Shown piece after piece: positions 51,715 to 62,205 of a stretch of 64,000 bases of DNA; the stretch's first letter is position 1; the number at the start of each line of letters is the position of its first letter. Where the stretch lies: the NCBI RefSeq assembly GCF_004120195.1, contig NZ_SCHN01000007.1, positions 124,001 through 188,000 of the forward strand. The letters run 5' to 3'. The DNA is from Enterovibrio baiacu (GTDB lineage Bacteria; Pseudomonadota; Gammaproteobacteria; Enterobacterales; Vibrionaceae). Below the pieces are notes generated by a model that ran no database searches, was not told the origin of the DNA, and was given only the letters and a program-made list of their open reading frames with translations. The translations under genes and the position numbers were made by a program.

Positions 51715-54700
51715 TTATGAGGCCTTAATTTTGTCCTGTTGCAACGCTTCTGCCAAAAACTGACGCTTAATGTTAACTGCGTCTGCGCAAGCCAGCAGTT
51801 GTATCCCGACTTTCTTCACCAGCTCATCCACGTCGCCACTCTGTTCAGACGCTGCAATTTCCAATGCTTTGCAGGTGTCAGACAAGTCTCGCGCCCCGAT
51901 GCTTCTGGACGAGGTTTTCAGCTTGTGTGCGGTGTCTTTGAGGGTGTTGTAATCATAAGGTGGCAACGCATTGGCCATTTCCTGAAGCTCTGGAATGCAG
52001 TGTTTCTGGAACTCACCGAGCACTTCGTCATACGTGGCTTTGTCTCCCCAGAAGAGTTTATTCAGCACACTGGGTTCAAGCTCCATTGGCGCCATGTCGC
52101 TGGTCTGTCTGTCACAGGTCGAGGCTGTGTTCGTTGGTGCCGTGTTTGCGTTAGGCGCAATCGGAGGCATGTTTTGTGAAGAATGCGTGTTCGGTTCATC
52201 GTGTTGAGCGAGAGATGTGTTCGATGGTGTTTGAGACTGGCCACCATCGACAATAGAGTCTGAATTGGCCATAGAGAGATGCTCATCAGTAGGGCGACTT
52301 TGCAGACGCCATTTGTTCAAGACTTTCTGAATCACGTCCATTTCTACCGGTTTTGCGATGAAATCATTCATGCCGGTTTCGATGCAACGCTCCGCTTCAC
52401 CCACAAGGGCATTGGCGGTAAGCGCGATAATAGGGACGAATTCATTGCGTTCTTTTTGAATGACTCGAATCGATCGAGTCAGTTCGTAACCGTCCATGTT
52501 AGGCATGTGACAGTCAGTAATAACGAGGGTGAAAGGTTGTTGTCGATAGGCGCGAAGCGCGTCTTGACCGTCAGCAGTCATGACCACTTTGTAGCCGAGG
52601 TAGGTTAACTGCTTCTCTATCACGGTTTGGTTGGTGATGTTGTCTTCGGCGACCAACACGGTGCCACGGTGCTCAGAAACACGCTCTATAAAGGCTTCAC
52701 GGCCTGAGGTGTCAACAACAGGGTAGTCGGGGCTTTCAAGGCCAATACAGATGCGTAATCCGCTGAGAAGTGTTGAAAGCTTCATAGGCGATGCATAAAT
52801 TGCGAACACGTCTTTGCCTTCGTACCGATGAACGGGTAACGACATATCGAGTTCGAGGTATCGGATGTTGTTCGCTGCCGCAATGAAAGGCGCGGTCAGC
52901 TGCTTCGCCTGCGAGTAATCACGACAGATGATCACAAACTTGGTATCACCGCTGGTGGTGGTCAGTTTGTGCTGGTGGAGCATATCGAGTGAGACCGTTT
53001 GGTTGCGAATGTTCATGTTATCTAAATAGCTATCGATACTGGTCTTTAAAGGACCATTTTCAAGCGTATTGAGACACACAACATCGGTCAGTGTTTTAGC
53101 TGCTTCTGTAAGCAGTAACATGTTGCTGTCATCAGGGAGGTTGACTGTATTGCTGCGCGGCAGGGCAATATCCACGTAGAACGTAGAACCAATGCCTTCT
53201 TCACTGCGTGCATCAATACTGCCGCCGAGCAGCGAAATGATGTTTTTACTGATCGCGAGACCAAGGCCTGAGCCGCCATAGCGACGCGTGGTGGAATACT
53301 CGGCCTGTGTGAATGGTCTGAAAATGCTTTCCAGTTTATCGGCGCTGATACCGATGCCATTGTCTTTGATTTCGATGGAAATCGGCACGGCGCTTTTCCC
53401 TTTTTCATTGATGGTGTCTGCGCTGCTTTTTATCCAAACCTGCACTTCACCCACGTGAGGCTGACCACCTGAGAACTTTATGCCGTTACCGATCAAGTTA
53501 AACAGTATCTGTTTGATTCGTGTTGGGTCACCCAGTAGAGAGCTGGGAACCTGGGGGTCAACAAACAACATCAGTGATACGTTCTTTTCGTTGGCTTCTG
53601 TCGTGAGGTTGTCCATTACCTGTTCAGTAATATGACGAATAGAAAGGGGTACTTCATCAATCCGCATCTTTCCTGCTTCAATCCGTGAAAAATCGAGAAT
53701 GTCATTAATTATAGACAGCAATGACAAGGCCGATTCACGAACTGTGTTAGCGACGCCTTTTTGCGTTGAATCGAGGTTCGAACGGCGGAGGATATCTATC
53801 ATCCCGATCACGCCATTCATTGGGGTACGAATCTCATGGCTCATAGCCGCCAAGAACTGTGCTTTGGCTTTTGACGCTGATTCAGCTCGCTCTTTTTGGT
53901 AGAGCAATTGTTCTCTTGCTTGGTTGCGAGAAATGATGTGATCGCGGAATGAGCTGAGTGCGTGAGAAATCTGCCCAACTTCATCGGGGCGCTCTTTATA
54001 GAGGATAGGAATCTCGGTATTTCCATCGGACAGTTTCAGCATGGTGTCAGCCAACCGCGCGATAGGCTGTGTGACGCGTTTATAGATGTAGACCGTCAGC
54101 ACGATGCTCACCAGTGTCATGATGCCAAACAAGGCAAAGAAAGACAGCTGATTGGTTTTAAGCACTTTATGTAGGCTTGCCATCGAGTTGGCGGCGCGGA
54201 AACTTGTTTCACGAGAGAATTCGGTGAGGGCAGTTTCGAGCACTTTGTATTCTTCGGTGCTGATGACTTTCAAAGACGCGATAGCTTGTTGTTTGCTGTA
54301 AGGATTGTAGCTGTCAAAGACACTTTCGATGCGGCTGTAAAAAGCTTGATAGATGATTGAGATATCTTGGAGTTTCTCTTTTTCACCTATGCTGCCCGCA
54401 TTGGCTTGCAATAACGCGAGGTATTCTTGGAAGCTTTGCTTGTTGCGTTCGAAACGCTCTCGTTTGAAGGCTTCGCCGCTGAGGTAAAAGAAGAGCGAAG
54501 AGCGCATGTCATCGGTTTGCTCTCGAAGAAGCCACAGATAATGCTGGCGGTCTTCTTCACTCAACCCGCCATTCACATCGTCCTGAGAGGCGAGGGCGCT
54601 GATCTTTCGGTCAAGTTCGGTAACGATAGATGTTGAGATATACCTTTTTTCATCGAGTGCCCATGTTTCTCTCTTGGGGTTATATTGTTCGATCACTTCT

Positions 54701-55101
54701 GAACGAATATGCAGATACAGGGACTGATACACCTCTTCGATGCGCTGCAAATTCCCGTTATCGGGACCGTGAATCTTTTGCAACTCTTCAAGAGAGACTT
54801 CAAATTGATTCTTGTTTCGGTAGTACGTGTCCAAAGACGCGCTCGAGCCCAGTGCGTAACTGAGCATGCTTCTGTTCATTTCACCGGCGTAGCGCAACAT
54901 GGAGACAGAAAGGAGGGCGCTCGGGATTTCTAATCGGCTGGTGTTTGTGGTGTCCGTACTGGCGTTGTCATGCATGACGTAGGTGGATACGGAGAGGAGC
55001 ATTGCGGTGAGTGTCATTGCGGCCATGATCAGGCCTACTTTACCGACAATACTTTTTGAAAACGGGAATTGATTGGCCCGTTGGATGTTCTGCTCAGTCA
55101 T
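51715..55101 (-). CDS. TorS-like hybrid histidine kinase
   Basis: 1128 residues from ATG 55101 (AAGGAAAAGAG upstream); an in-frame start at 55158 is possible. Span 1 is at about 20-40, a periplasmic helical sensor of about 280 residues follows, then span 2 (FFALFGIMTLVSIVLTVYIY), HAMP, HisKA (His near 421 in AAMSHEIRTPMNGV), HATPase with KDNGIGI and GSGLGLAIS, a receiver-like block without phospho-Asp (about 670-820), a true receiver (Asp near 863 in TDCHMPNMDGYE) and a C-terminal Hpt (His near 1058 in DTAHKLK). The topology matches TorS, but no TorT/TorR/TorA genes are near, so the signal is unknown. Confidence 0.92.
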   Translation of the reverse strand: MTEQNIQRANQFPFSKSIVGKVGLIMAAMTLTAMLLSVSTYVMHDNASTDTTNTSRLEIPSALLSVSMLRYAGEMNRSMLSYALGSSASLDTYYRNKNQFEVSLEELQKIHGPDNGNLQRIEEVYQSLYLHIRSEVIEQYNPKRETWALDEKRYISTSIVTELDRKISALASQDDVNGGLSEEDRQHYLWLLREQTDDMRSSLFFYLSGEAFKRERFERNKQSFQEYLALLQANAGSIGEKEKLQDISIIYQAFYSRIESVFDSYNPYSKQQAIASLKVISTEEYKVLETALTEFSRETSFRAANSMASLHKVLKTNQLSFFALFGIMTLVSIVLTVYIYKRVTQPIARLADTMLKLSDGNTEIPILYKERPDEVGQISHALSSFRDHIISRNQAREQLLYQKERAESASKAKAQFLAAMSHEIRTPMNGVIGMIDILRRSNLDSTQKGVANTVRESALSLLSIINDILDFSRIEAGKMRIDEVPLSIRHITEQVMDNLTTEANEKNVSLMLFVDPQVPSSLLGDPTRIKQILFNLIGNGIKFSGGQPHVGEVQVWIKSSADTINEKGKSAVPISIEIKDNGIGISADKLESIFRPFTQAEYSTTRRYGGSGLGLAISKNIISLLGGSIDARSEEGIGSTFYVDIALPRSNTVNLPDDSNMLLLTEAAKTLTDVVCLNTLENGPLKTSIDSYLDNMNIRNQTVSLDMLHQHKLTTTSGDTKFVIICRDYSQAKQLTAPFIAAANNIRYLELDMSLPVHRYEGKDVFAIYASPMKLSTLLSGLRICIGLESPDYPVVDTSGREAFIERVSEHRGTVLVAEDNITNQTVIEKQLTYLGYKVVMTADGQDALRAYRQQPFTLVITDCHMPNMDGYELTRSIRVIQKERNEFVPIIALTANALVGEAERCIETGMNDFIAKPVEMDVIQKVLNKWRLQSRPTDEHLSMANSDSIVDGGQSQTPSNTSLAQHDEPNTHSSQNMPPIAPNANTAPTNTASTCDRQTSDMAPMELEPSVLNKLFWGDKATYDEVLGEFQKHCIPELQEMANALPPYDYNTLKDTAHKLKTSSRSIGARDLSDTCKALEIAASEQSGDVDELVKKVGIQLLACADAVNIKRQFLAEALQQDKIKAS

Positions 55102-55395
55102 CTCTTTTCCTTGCTGGCGAACCTTGCCCTTAGAAGTCTTTTCAGTGTGATTTTTCACTGAAATGGGTGAGAGGGTGGTTGCTCTTCGTTGTGTCTACTG
55201 ACGCGTCGAGTTGCTGCTGGATGGCGATTAGGTCATTCAAAAAGATCAACTCGGTTTGGCATCATATACTTTAGTTGTTGCTATGCTGCTTAGTGCACAT
55301 ATGTTCCATAAAAGTGACATGCGACGAAGAAAAGATACCAATGCTTGTGCAAAGACAATAAAATTGCACGCACATTTGTTGTTCTGGAGGAAATA

Positions 55396-55740
55396 ATGGT
55401 CGTTGAATCAGATGGATACGCTGCGTTGGTTGAGTATTTTGTTGAAAGTTTGAGCGTATTTTCTTCCAATGATGACAAGGTTGGATCTGAGACGATTGAT
55501 GAACTTGTTCATGAGCTCGTTGCGTCGCAAATCATGATGATTTGTGAGCAAAACAAAGATATGCCACAGAAGCTTCGCTTCGAGGTGATGTCGGAGGCAG
55601 ACAGAGTAGTCGATGACTTGGAAGAAATTCTGAGTTCTGTTTGGCACCAAAAGCCGACGTTTGCCCAGATCAACTTCCTTGATGAGTACGTTGGATTAGT
55701 GAAAAACCTGTTCGATTCCGTTGTTTCTGAATGTGCCTAG
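55396..55740 (+). CDS. DUF3802 family protein
   Basis: 114 residues from ATG 55396, six bases after GGAGG; a longer open frame upstream lacks a ribosome-binding site. The protein is acidic and helical, beginning MVVESDGYAALVEYFVESLS and ending FLDEYVGLVKNLFDSVV, which I associate with the DUF3802 family of Vibrionaceae and relatives. No function is known. It is a single gene divergent from the hybrid kinase. Confidence 0.8.
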   Translation: MVVESDGYAALVEYFVESLSVFSSNDDKVGSETIDELVHELVASQIMMICEQNKDMPQKLRFEVMSEADRVVDDLEEILSSVWHQKPTFAQINFLDEYVGLVKNLFDSVVSECA

Positions 55741-55897
55741 CGCCTTGTTCGATTTCTGTTAAACCTTTGCGCGACGAGCACACAATGCGCCAATAGGGCG
55801 CGAAGGGTAGCTCGGAAACCTTGTCTCTGGGTAGTTAGAGGTTGCACCTCTCAAATCCCCCATTAAAATGCGCCTTTACTCTTTTTAGGCGTATTCA

Positions 55898-56626
55898 ATG
55901 AAACTCCACGCAATACACCGACTTTACGATGAACGTTTGGCACAATCGACCAAGCCTTTTCGCGCCCGTGGTGCAAGCGTTGAGCGTTGTCGTCACTGTA
56001 TGGTGAATGCCCATCTTTGTATCTGCGCGCACAATGTCAGACGCGCATCCCATGCGGGATTTCTGCTGGTGATGTATGACGATGAAGTACTCAAGCCAAG
56101 CAATACTGGCCGTTTAATTGCTGATGCTGTTGAAGATACCTACGCCTACATTTGGTCGCGTACGTCACCCAATGAAGACATGCTGACCCTCATCAAAGAC
56201 CCAAAGTGGCAGCCTTTTGTGATTTTTCCAGAACAATACGCGACACCAGAACGTGTGGTTAGCACGCCTGTGGTTTCGGAAGGCAAACGCCCGCTATTTA
56301 TTTTAATAGATGGAACTTGGTCGGAAGCTAAGAAGATATTTAGAAAGAGTCCTTGGATGGATGCCTTGCCTGTGTTGAGTATTAAGGCAGACGATGCTTC
56401 TCGCTACAAAATGCGCGAAGCATGTGGCGAAGGGCAATTAGCGACGGCGGAAGTGGCTGCAAAAGTGCTTGCGCTGGCAGGTGATGCGAAAACTGCGGAT
56501 TGTTTGGATGCATGGTTTGATGTGTTTAAAGAGCACTACTTAACGGGCAAAAAACAGCGTCAGCTACCCGTTCCAGGCGCACTGGATCGTTATAAAGACG
56601 TTGTTGCGCGCTGTGAAGTGGCATAA
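55898..56626 (+). CDS. tapT: tRNA-uridine aminocarboxypropyltransferase (DTW domain)
   Basis: 242 residues. An N-terminal Cys cluster CRHCMVNAHLCIC (likely zinc site) is followed by the SPOUT-like DTW fold, with SNTGRLIADAVEDTYAYIWS, the signature LIDGTWSEAKK, and RYKMREACGEGQLATAEVAA. TapT (YfiP) adds the 3-amino-3-carboxypropyl group of S-adenosylmethionine to U47 of tRNA. Single gene. Confidence 0.9.
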   Translation: MKLHAIHRLYDERLAQSTKPFRARGASVERCRHCMVNAHLCICAHNVRRASHAGFLLVMYDDEVLKPSNTGRLIADAVEDTYAYIWSRTSPNEDMLTLIKDPKWQPFVIFPEQYATPERVVSTPVVSEGKRPLFILIDGTWSEAKKIFRKSPWMDALPVLSIKADDASRYKMREACGEGQLATAEVAAKVLALAGDAKTADCLDAWFDVFKEHYLTGKKQRQLPVPGALDRYKDVVARCEVA

Positions 56627-56802
56627 TACGGTTATTCAGTTTTTCTGTGCGCAAGGGAATTGCGAGCAGCTTCTCAGTAGTGAGTTTTGGAAAGCCCGTA
56701 TCTCGGGGTTATTTTGTTTTTAATCACATTCATAACCCTGTGAAATAGGGATAATTTCCTACATTACTGCAAAATATAAAATTTGGAACAATGGAGTAAA
56801 GG

Positions 56803-57714
56803 ATGTATTACGGCTTTGACGTGGGTGGGACCAAAATTGAGTTTGGCGCTTTTGATAGTGATCTTAAGCGACAGGCAACAGAACGTGTGCCGACGCCGGG
56901 TGATGACTATGGACGTTTAATTGAGACGCTCGCTGAGCTGGTGGCTAAGTACGACGCGCAGTTTAATTGTGAAGGGTCGGTTGGCATCGGTATCCCTGGT
57001 ATCGAAAAAGCAGAGGATGGCACTGTTCTTACTGTTAATGTCCCTGCAGCAAAAGGACGCACGTTACGTGCTGACCTTGAAGCAAAAATTGGCCGTAAGG
57101 TAGCGCTGAACAATGATGCAAACTGTTTTGCACTTTCTGAAGCGTGGGACGAATCTCTTCAAGGCGAAAAAGTGGTGCTGGGTCTTATCTTAGGCACTGG
57201 CTTTGGCGGTGGCATCGTCATCGACGGACAAGTCGTCTCAGGCAAAAACAATGTTGCTGGCGAGCTTGGCCACATGCGTATGCCAATTGATGCATGGCTT
57301 CACCTTGGTGAAAACGCACCCATTTTTGATTGTGGCTGTGAAAGCAAAGGCTGTATTGATAATTACTTGTCGGGCCGTGGTTTTGAAATGCTGTACGCGC
57401 ATTATTACCAGACTGAAAAGAAAGCCATCGACATCATCACTGAGTATTATGATGGCGAAGAAAAAGCCGTTGCATTCGTAGACCGCTACATGGAAATGCT
57501 CGCCATGGTGTTTGCTGGTTTGTTTACAGGAATTGACCCAGATGTTGTCGCGTTGGGTGGTGGTTTATCTAATTTCGAATTGATCTATGAAGAAATGCCA
57601 AAACGCTTGCCAAAATACCTACTTTCGATCTCTAATCCTCCAAAGATCATCAAAGCGAAACATGGTGACTCTGGTGGCGTTCGTGGGGCTGCGTTCTTAA
57701 ACATTAAGCGCTAA
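56803..57714 (+). CDS. nagK: N-acetylglucosamine kinase
   Basis: 303 residues, ROK family. The ATP loop is [12 protein letters not shown], substrate residues are in [13 protein letters not shown], the ROK zinc motif is [15 protein letters not shown] preceded by GELGHMRMP, and [16 protein letters not shown] completes the fold. Residue-by-residue resemblance to E. coli NagK (MYYGFDxGGTKI, GSVGIGIPG, HGDxGGxRGAAFL) is strong. It phosphorylates GlcNAc released by cell-wall or chitin turnover. ATG 56803 has GGAG upstream. Confidence 0.94.
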   Translation: MYYGFDVGGTKIEFGAFDSDLKRQATERVPTPGDDYGRLIETLAELVAKYDAQFNCEGSVGIGIPGIEKAEDGTVLTVNVPAAKGRTLRADLEAKIGRKVALNNDANCFALSEAWDESLQGEKVVLGLILGTGFGGGIVIDGQVVSGKNNVAGELGHMRMPIDAWLHLGENAPIFDCGCESKGCIDNYLSGRGFEMLYAHYYQTEKKAIDIITEYYDGEEKAVAFVDRYMEMLAMVFAGLFTGIDPDVVALGGGLSNFELIYEEMPKRLPKYLLSISNPPKIIKAKHGDSGGVRGAAFLNIKR

Positions 57715-57741
57715 TCCACACCAAAACGTCACCATTGTACG

Positions 57742-57771
57742 AAAAGCACTGAACGGATGTTCGGTGCTTTT
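57742..57771 (+). terminator. Terminator after nagK
   Basis: AAAAGCACTGAAC-GGAT-GTTCGGTGCTTTT followed by T and CG, 28 bases past the nagK stop. Confidence 0.85.
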
Positions 57772-57921
57772 TCGTTCGTAAGAAAGCCCATGACCAACCT
57801 CTCGCACAGATAGGCCTCTGCCTGGTGTGTGGAGACGGTTCGGTACACATAATAAATAGAGCTTCTTACCGTTCACTTTTCGTTTATTTTTTGTTGCCAC
57901 TTTAAGAGTAAAAAGCCTGTT

Positions 57922-59238
57922 TTGAATCGGAAATTCTCGCGAACCATGTTCGCTATGCTCATCCTGTTTATATTTTCTTTATCTGCTGTTGTTTGGTTCT
58001 ATGCTGGTGGTGCTGCATCTCATTACGTCATTTCAGGTGACGACGTGCAGTATCGGTATATTGATGACAAAGGCGTAGGCGGAAACACCATTGGTGCTGT
58101 TACGCACAATGCCGATAAATCCGTCACCTTGGGGTGTAATCTCGGTGAACAACACCGTTGGCCATATTGCGAAGTTGCGATCAGCCTAAGCGATGACATT
58201 CGTGATGGTATCGATCTCACACATTATCACTCTATGGTCATTGAAGGGTCTTACCTCGCGCCTAAGCCGGATCAGCGTCTTCGTGTTTACCTGAGAAATT
58301 ACAACGACGCGTACTCGTCGGTTGACGATCCTGTGTCTCTAAAATTCAATGGTTTGGAATACAACCCAACAGTGGAAAACACAGAAGCTGTTCTGCCGCT
58401 AAAAGCATTCCAAGTTTTGTCATGGTGGATCTCGGATCTGGCCGTGCCTTTGGAACATGCGGGCTCAGAATTGACCAATGTGTCTGTGATTGAAATTGCC
58501 ACAGGAAGCGCACCAGTGATCGGCGAGCATAGATTAACCATTCAGAGCATTCGCTTTGAGGGTGTGATGATTTCCGAAGCGCAGCTATTTAAGAACCTCA
58601 CGACCATGTGGCTCGTTGCTGCACTCATCGTTCTTTGCGTGAAATACTGGCAAAGCCTCAAGGTGTACAAAGAAGAGCGTGTTCGCAGTGACCGTCTTCT
58701 TACCATCAACGAGCAGTTGAAACAGCAAAGTGAAACTTTGTCCATCATGGCGACAACTGATCCGCTGACAGGATTGAGAAACCGCATGAACGTACACCGC
58801 GACTTGGAGAAAACCATGTCTCGGAAAGACCGTCGAGAATGCACGGCCCTCGTCATCGATATCGATCACTTTAAACGCATCAATGATACCTTCGGTCACG
58901 AAATGGGGGATCGTATTCTGATTGAAGTGGCCACCTTATTGAAAAACCGCTCTATGTCGACGGACATTGCCGTTCGCTGGGGGGGCGAAGAGTTCGTGTT
59001 CTTCTGTCCTGATCGCAACGTGGCGCAAGCGTCATTCTTGGCAGAAAAAATCCGTGCCCGTTTTGAAGAAAATACGTGGCCTCATGGTGAGCGGATGACT
59101 TGCAGCATTGGTGTCGCATCGCTCAGGAACGACAGTGTGGCGGGTATGTTGGCAGATGCTGATGACGCCCTGTATCAGGCCAAGCAGTCCGGTAGAAATC
59201 GTGTGGAAGTCTTTTCCGATGTGCTGGTTACCGCGTAG
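57922..59238 (+). CDS. Membrane-bound diguanylate cyclase
   Basis: 438 residues reading from TTG 57922; ATG 57946 is an alternative. Span 1 is at about 9-29. The periplasmic part (30-215) is beta-rich and looks like a galactose-binding/CBM-like sensor (HYHSMVIEGSYLAPKPDQRL). Span 2 (LTTMWLVAALIVLCVKYW) leads through a coiled coil to a GGDEF domain starting at TDPLTGLRNRMNVHRDL, with active site RWGGEEFVFF. The RxxD inhibitory site is absent: the residue at the Arg position is Met (MSTD). It should make cyclic di-GMP without that product-inhibition site. Not linked to a phosphodiesterase. Confidence 0.9.
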   Translation: MNRKFSRTMFAMLILFIFSLSAVVWFYAGGAASHYVISGDDVQYRYIDDKGVGGNTIGAVTHNADKSVTLGCNLGEQHRWPYCEVAISLSDDIRDGIDLTHYHSMVIEGSYLAPKPDQRLRVYLRNYNDAYSSVDDPVSLKFNGLEYNPTVENTEAVLPLKAFQVLSWWISDLAVPLEHAGSELTNVSVIEIATGSAPVIGEHRLTIQSIRFEGVMISEAQLFKNLTTMWLVAALIVLCVKYWQSLKVYKEERVRSDRLLTINEQLKQQSETLSIMATTDPLTGLRNRMNVHRDLEKTMSRKDRRECTALVIDIDHFKRINDTFGHEMGDRILIEVATLLKNRSMSTDIAVRWGGEEFVFFCPDRNVAQASFLAEKIRARFEENTWPHGERMTCSIGVASLRNDSVAGMLADADDALYQAKQSGRNRVEVFSDVLVTA

Positions 59239-59274
59239 GGTTCAAGTCGTCATCAGATGACTGAAGAACATAAT

Positions 59275-59301
59275 AAAAAAAGCAGCCTAGGCTGCTTTTT
59301 T
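59275..59301. terminator. Bidirectional terminator
   Basis: AAAAAAAGCAGCC-TA-GGCTGCTTTTTT lies between the cyclase gene (plus) and fabH (minus). Confidence 0.95.
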
Positions 59302-59320
59302 GTCTCTCAACGTTGCGCAA

Positions 59321-60412
59321 TTACTCTGCGCGACGCTTTGCGTTTTCTTGGCAACAAGTAATCGCTTCGTTCAACAATTCGAGTGCGGTTGCATCGGATG
59401 CAGGCAAAGCGGCATCACTGGTGTTGATTGGCGTTACGCGGTCACCCCAGCGTAAAACACCGGCACCCCACGTCAAGCCAGCACCAAAGGCAGCCATAAG
59501 CAGAGTGCTGTTCGGTGTTACTCGGCCTTCTTCAACCGCTTCACACAGGGCGATAGGAATCGTCGCGGCTGAGGTGTTGCCGTATTTGTGAATGTTGATG
59601 AATGCTTTTTCTAGTGGGATCTTGGCGTGGTCACACAGCGCTTCAATGATGCGTTTGTTCGCTTGGTGAGGAATCACAAGGTCGATGCCTTCCGGTGTTT
59701 TTCCTGCACGAGAAAGCACAGCACCGGCTGCAGAACCCATGCCTTTTACGGCACGTTTGAAGATCTCTCGACCCACAAAATTGAATTCAAAGTAGCCATT
59801 GTCTTGCGCAAAACGTGGCATACCCGTGCCGAACTCTGGAATGGCCAGCACATCGCGACCCTCAGCGTCACAACCGAGTTGCGCTTCAAGTAGACCCACT
59901 TCTTTGTCTGTTTTGCTTAGGATAACGGCACCTGCACCATCACCAAACAAGACGGCAGTATCACGTTTGCTCCAATCGAGATACCACGTCAGGCGTTCTG
60001 CACCAATGACCAAGGCGTGCTTATATGCGCCAGCTTGGATCATGCGTGTCGCTGTTTCTAAAGCATACAAAAAGCCTGTACAGGCGGCGTTTAAATCAAA
60101 TGCAGCCGCTTTCTTCGCGCCAAGCTCAAGTTGAACTTTAGAGGCGATGTTGGGAATTAATGTATCAGGCGAGCACGTGGCGACGATAATAAGATCAAGA
60201 TCCGAACCTTCAATGCCTGCTGTTGCGAGGGCTTGTTTGCCTGCGACGGTTGCTAATTCAGACGTGTTGACGTGGCTGATACGACGAGCACTGATACCGG
60301 TGCGCGACGAAATCCATTCGTCAGAAGTTTCAATGAAAGTGCTTAGATCAGAATTCGTTAGTTCAGCCTGCGGGAGACATTTCCCCCAGCCTGTAATTTC
60401 AGCAAATGGCAT
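59321..60412 (-). CDS. fabH: 3-oxoacyl-ACP synthase III (stand-alone FabH)
   Basis: 363 residues, about 40 longer than typical FabH owing to a C-terminal extension ([20 protein letters not shown] to the end). The catalytic triad is Cys in [13 protein letters not shown], His in [11 protein letters not shown] and Asn in [12 protein letters not shown]. It condenses acetyl-CoA (or another acyl-CoA) with malonyl-ACP to start fatty acid synthesis. There are no other fab or plsX genes here. Vibrionaceae often carry a second FabH away from the fab cluster, and this is probably that copy. Confidence 0.93.
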   Translation of the reverse strand: MPFAEITGWGKCLPQAELTNSDLSTFIETSDEWISSRTGISARRISHVNTSELATVAGKQALATAGIEGSDLDLIIVATCSPDTLIPNIASKVQLELGAKKAAAFDLNAACTGFLYALETATRMIQAGAYKHALVIGAERLTWYLDWSKRDTAVLFGDGAGAVILSKTDKEVGLLEAQLGCDAEGRDVLAIPEFGTGMPRFAQDNGYFEFNFVGREIFKRAVKGMGSAAGAVLSRAGKTPEGIDLVIPHQANKRIIEALCDHAKIPLEKAFINIHKYGNTSAATIPIALCEAVEEGRVTPNSTLLMAAFGAGLTWGAGVLRWGDRVTPINTSDAALPASDATALELLNEAITCCQENAKRRAE

Positions 60413-60545
60413 GATTGTCTCTTGTTTTTATCATTCGAGCACTCAGTGTAACGCTGAAAAATCAATGAAACAATTCAACATGTTGATCTATGTGTGATTC
60501 ACAACACCTTCCTGGTCAGGATGTGAAATAAGTAGATGAAAAAGA

Positions 60546-60570
60546 AAAAGTGGCCGATGGGGCCACTTTT
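60546..60570 (-). terminator. Terminator of the DASS transporter gene
   Basis: On the minus strand AAAAGTGGCC-CCATC-GGCCACTTTT is followed by TCTTTTT, 55 bases past the stop. Confidence 0.85.
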
Positions 60571-60625
60571 GTTTAAATCTTTCGCGTCAGTTGAAACACA
60601 TGCTTTTGCGACTAAGGTTTGGCGT

Positions 60626-61996
60626 TTACCAGAAAATCCATGCGAATATCGCAAGCACGATAATCGAAGCAACGTTCAGGTAGACACCTGCACGCATCAT
60701 TTCAGATTGTTTGATGTGACCAGATGCGAACACAATGGCGTTTGGTGGTGTCGCGACGGGCAACATGAAGGCACAGGAAGCGGCGACCGCAATCAAGGCT
60801 GACAGTACGACAGGAGACACGCCAAGCGCTTCTGCGACGGTTGCGAATACAGGGACAAGCAAGGCGGCACTGGCAGTGTTACTGGCAAACTCAGTCAAGA
60901 ACACCACAAAGGCAACCACAGTGAGCAAGGTGAAGAATACGCCTGCTGATGACAAGAAGCCGCTGAGTGATTCTGCCAAGAAAACACTGGTGCCTGTGGC
61001 TTTCAATACGTTGCTTAAACACAAGCCACCACCGAACAGAAGCAATACACCCCAATCTGTCGATTTTTCAACGTCTTTCCATTTCACCACACGGGTTGCA
61101 CCCAACAATATGATGGCGGAGATTGCCACGAGCGTGTCGAACTTACTCAAGCCCCCTAACATTTGGTTAATCGGCTTACTGAAAATCCAGCAAAACACGG
61201 TAAGGCCGAAAATCAACAACGTTAGACGACGGCTGTTGTTCCATTCGATAGGTGTGTGGTCGAGTTCGAAGGTGTGCTTTAGGTTTGGCTTGGTGAGGAC
61301 ATACAGCAAGCCGACGGTAACGGGGAGTAGTACCATGGTGATCGGTAAACCAAGTTTCATCCAATCAACAAAGTTCAAACCAACTTCTGCTGCTGCAATG
61401 GCGTTTGGCGGGCTGCCCACAATGGTAGAAATGCCGCCGATACTGGCGCAGTAAGCGATTCCCAGTAATACGAAAACATAGGTGCCGCGTTCTTGTTTGG
61501 CGTTGACTTTGCTAAGCACGCCCAACACCAATGGCAGCATCATGGCCGTTGTTGCTGTGTTTGATATCCACATAGAAAGGCCGGCTGTCACACCAAACAA
61601 CATAATCACCGCCACGCTCATTTTGCCTTTCGCAACGATCAACACTTTGTCTGCAATGGCTTGGTCGAGTTTTTGAACGTGCAGCGCCGCGGCAAGTGCA
61701 AAGCCACCAAGGAAAAGGAAAATAATCGGGTTGGCGAAATTAGCCATCGCCGCGGGTGTTTGGAAAACACCTAAGCCTACTGCAAGCACTGGCACCATGA
61801 GTGCGGTAATGCTGACATGCAAAGCTTCTGTTAGCCATAACACTGCGATGAAGATAAGCAGGCTCAAGCCAATAACAACGTCTTTTTCGTAGGGCAATAC
61901 ATTTAATAGGACTGCGAAAAGTGCAATGTCCGCTAATAAAATCAGGCTATTTCTGTTAAACAGCCAATCTTTGAAAGCAATAGTTAATGCTGTCAT
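60626..61996 (-). CDS. DASS-family (SLC13) sodium/dicarboxylate symporter
   Basis: 456 residues, about eleven spans. The two substrate-binding SNT motifs of the family are seen as [13 protein letters not shown] and [14 protein letters not shown], together with [15 protein letters not shown] and [16 protein letters not shown], matching the VcINDY fold. It imports succinate, malate, fumarate or related anions with Na+. NAD-malic enzyme lies about 1 kb away on the same strand, with a SanA-like gene between, which suggests use of C4-dicarboxylates. Confidence 0.92.
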   Translation of the reverse strand: MTALTIAFKDWLFNRNSLILLADIALFAVLLNVLPYEKDVVIGLSLLIFIAVLWLTEALHVSITALMVPVLAVGLGVFQTPAAMANFANPIIFLFLGGFALAAALHVQKLDQAIADKVLIVAKGKMSVAVIMLFGVTAGLSMWISNTATTAMMLPLVLGVLSKVNAKQERGTYVFVLLGIAYCASIGGISTIVGSPPNAIAAAEVGLNFVDWMKLGLPITMVLLPVTVGLLYVLTKPNLKHTFELDHTPIEWNNSRRLTLLIFGLTVFCWIFSKPINQMLGGLSKFDTLVAISAIILLGATRVVKWKDVEKSTDWGVLLLFGGGLCLSNVLKATGTSVFLAESLSGFLSSAGVFFTLLTVVAFVVFLTEFASNTASAALLVPVFATVAEALGVSPVVLSALIAVAASCAFMLPVATPPNAIVFASGHIKQSEMMRAGVYLNVASIIVLAIFAWIFW

Positions 61997-62205
61997 ATCG
62001 ACTTCCTTTATGGGTATGTAGGGTTATTTTTGTAATTGTTAGAGCTAATCACTCTGAGAACGGAAGTATTATGCGCAGAACAGGGTGAGCAAATCGGGCG
62101 TGAACACACAATATTAATAAGGTGTTGCTTTGGTGTTTAAATTTGAGATGGGGAAAGTTAGAAATGGGTGTAAATCCACCCGTCATTCAGAAAGGTGGCG
62201 GGTGT

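Noticed and set aside
51715-55101. True TorS of a TMAO respiration system
   Set aside because: The domain order agrees, but no torT, torR or torCAD gene is near and the protein has an extra receiver-like block.
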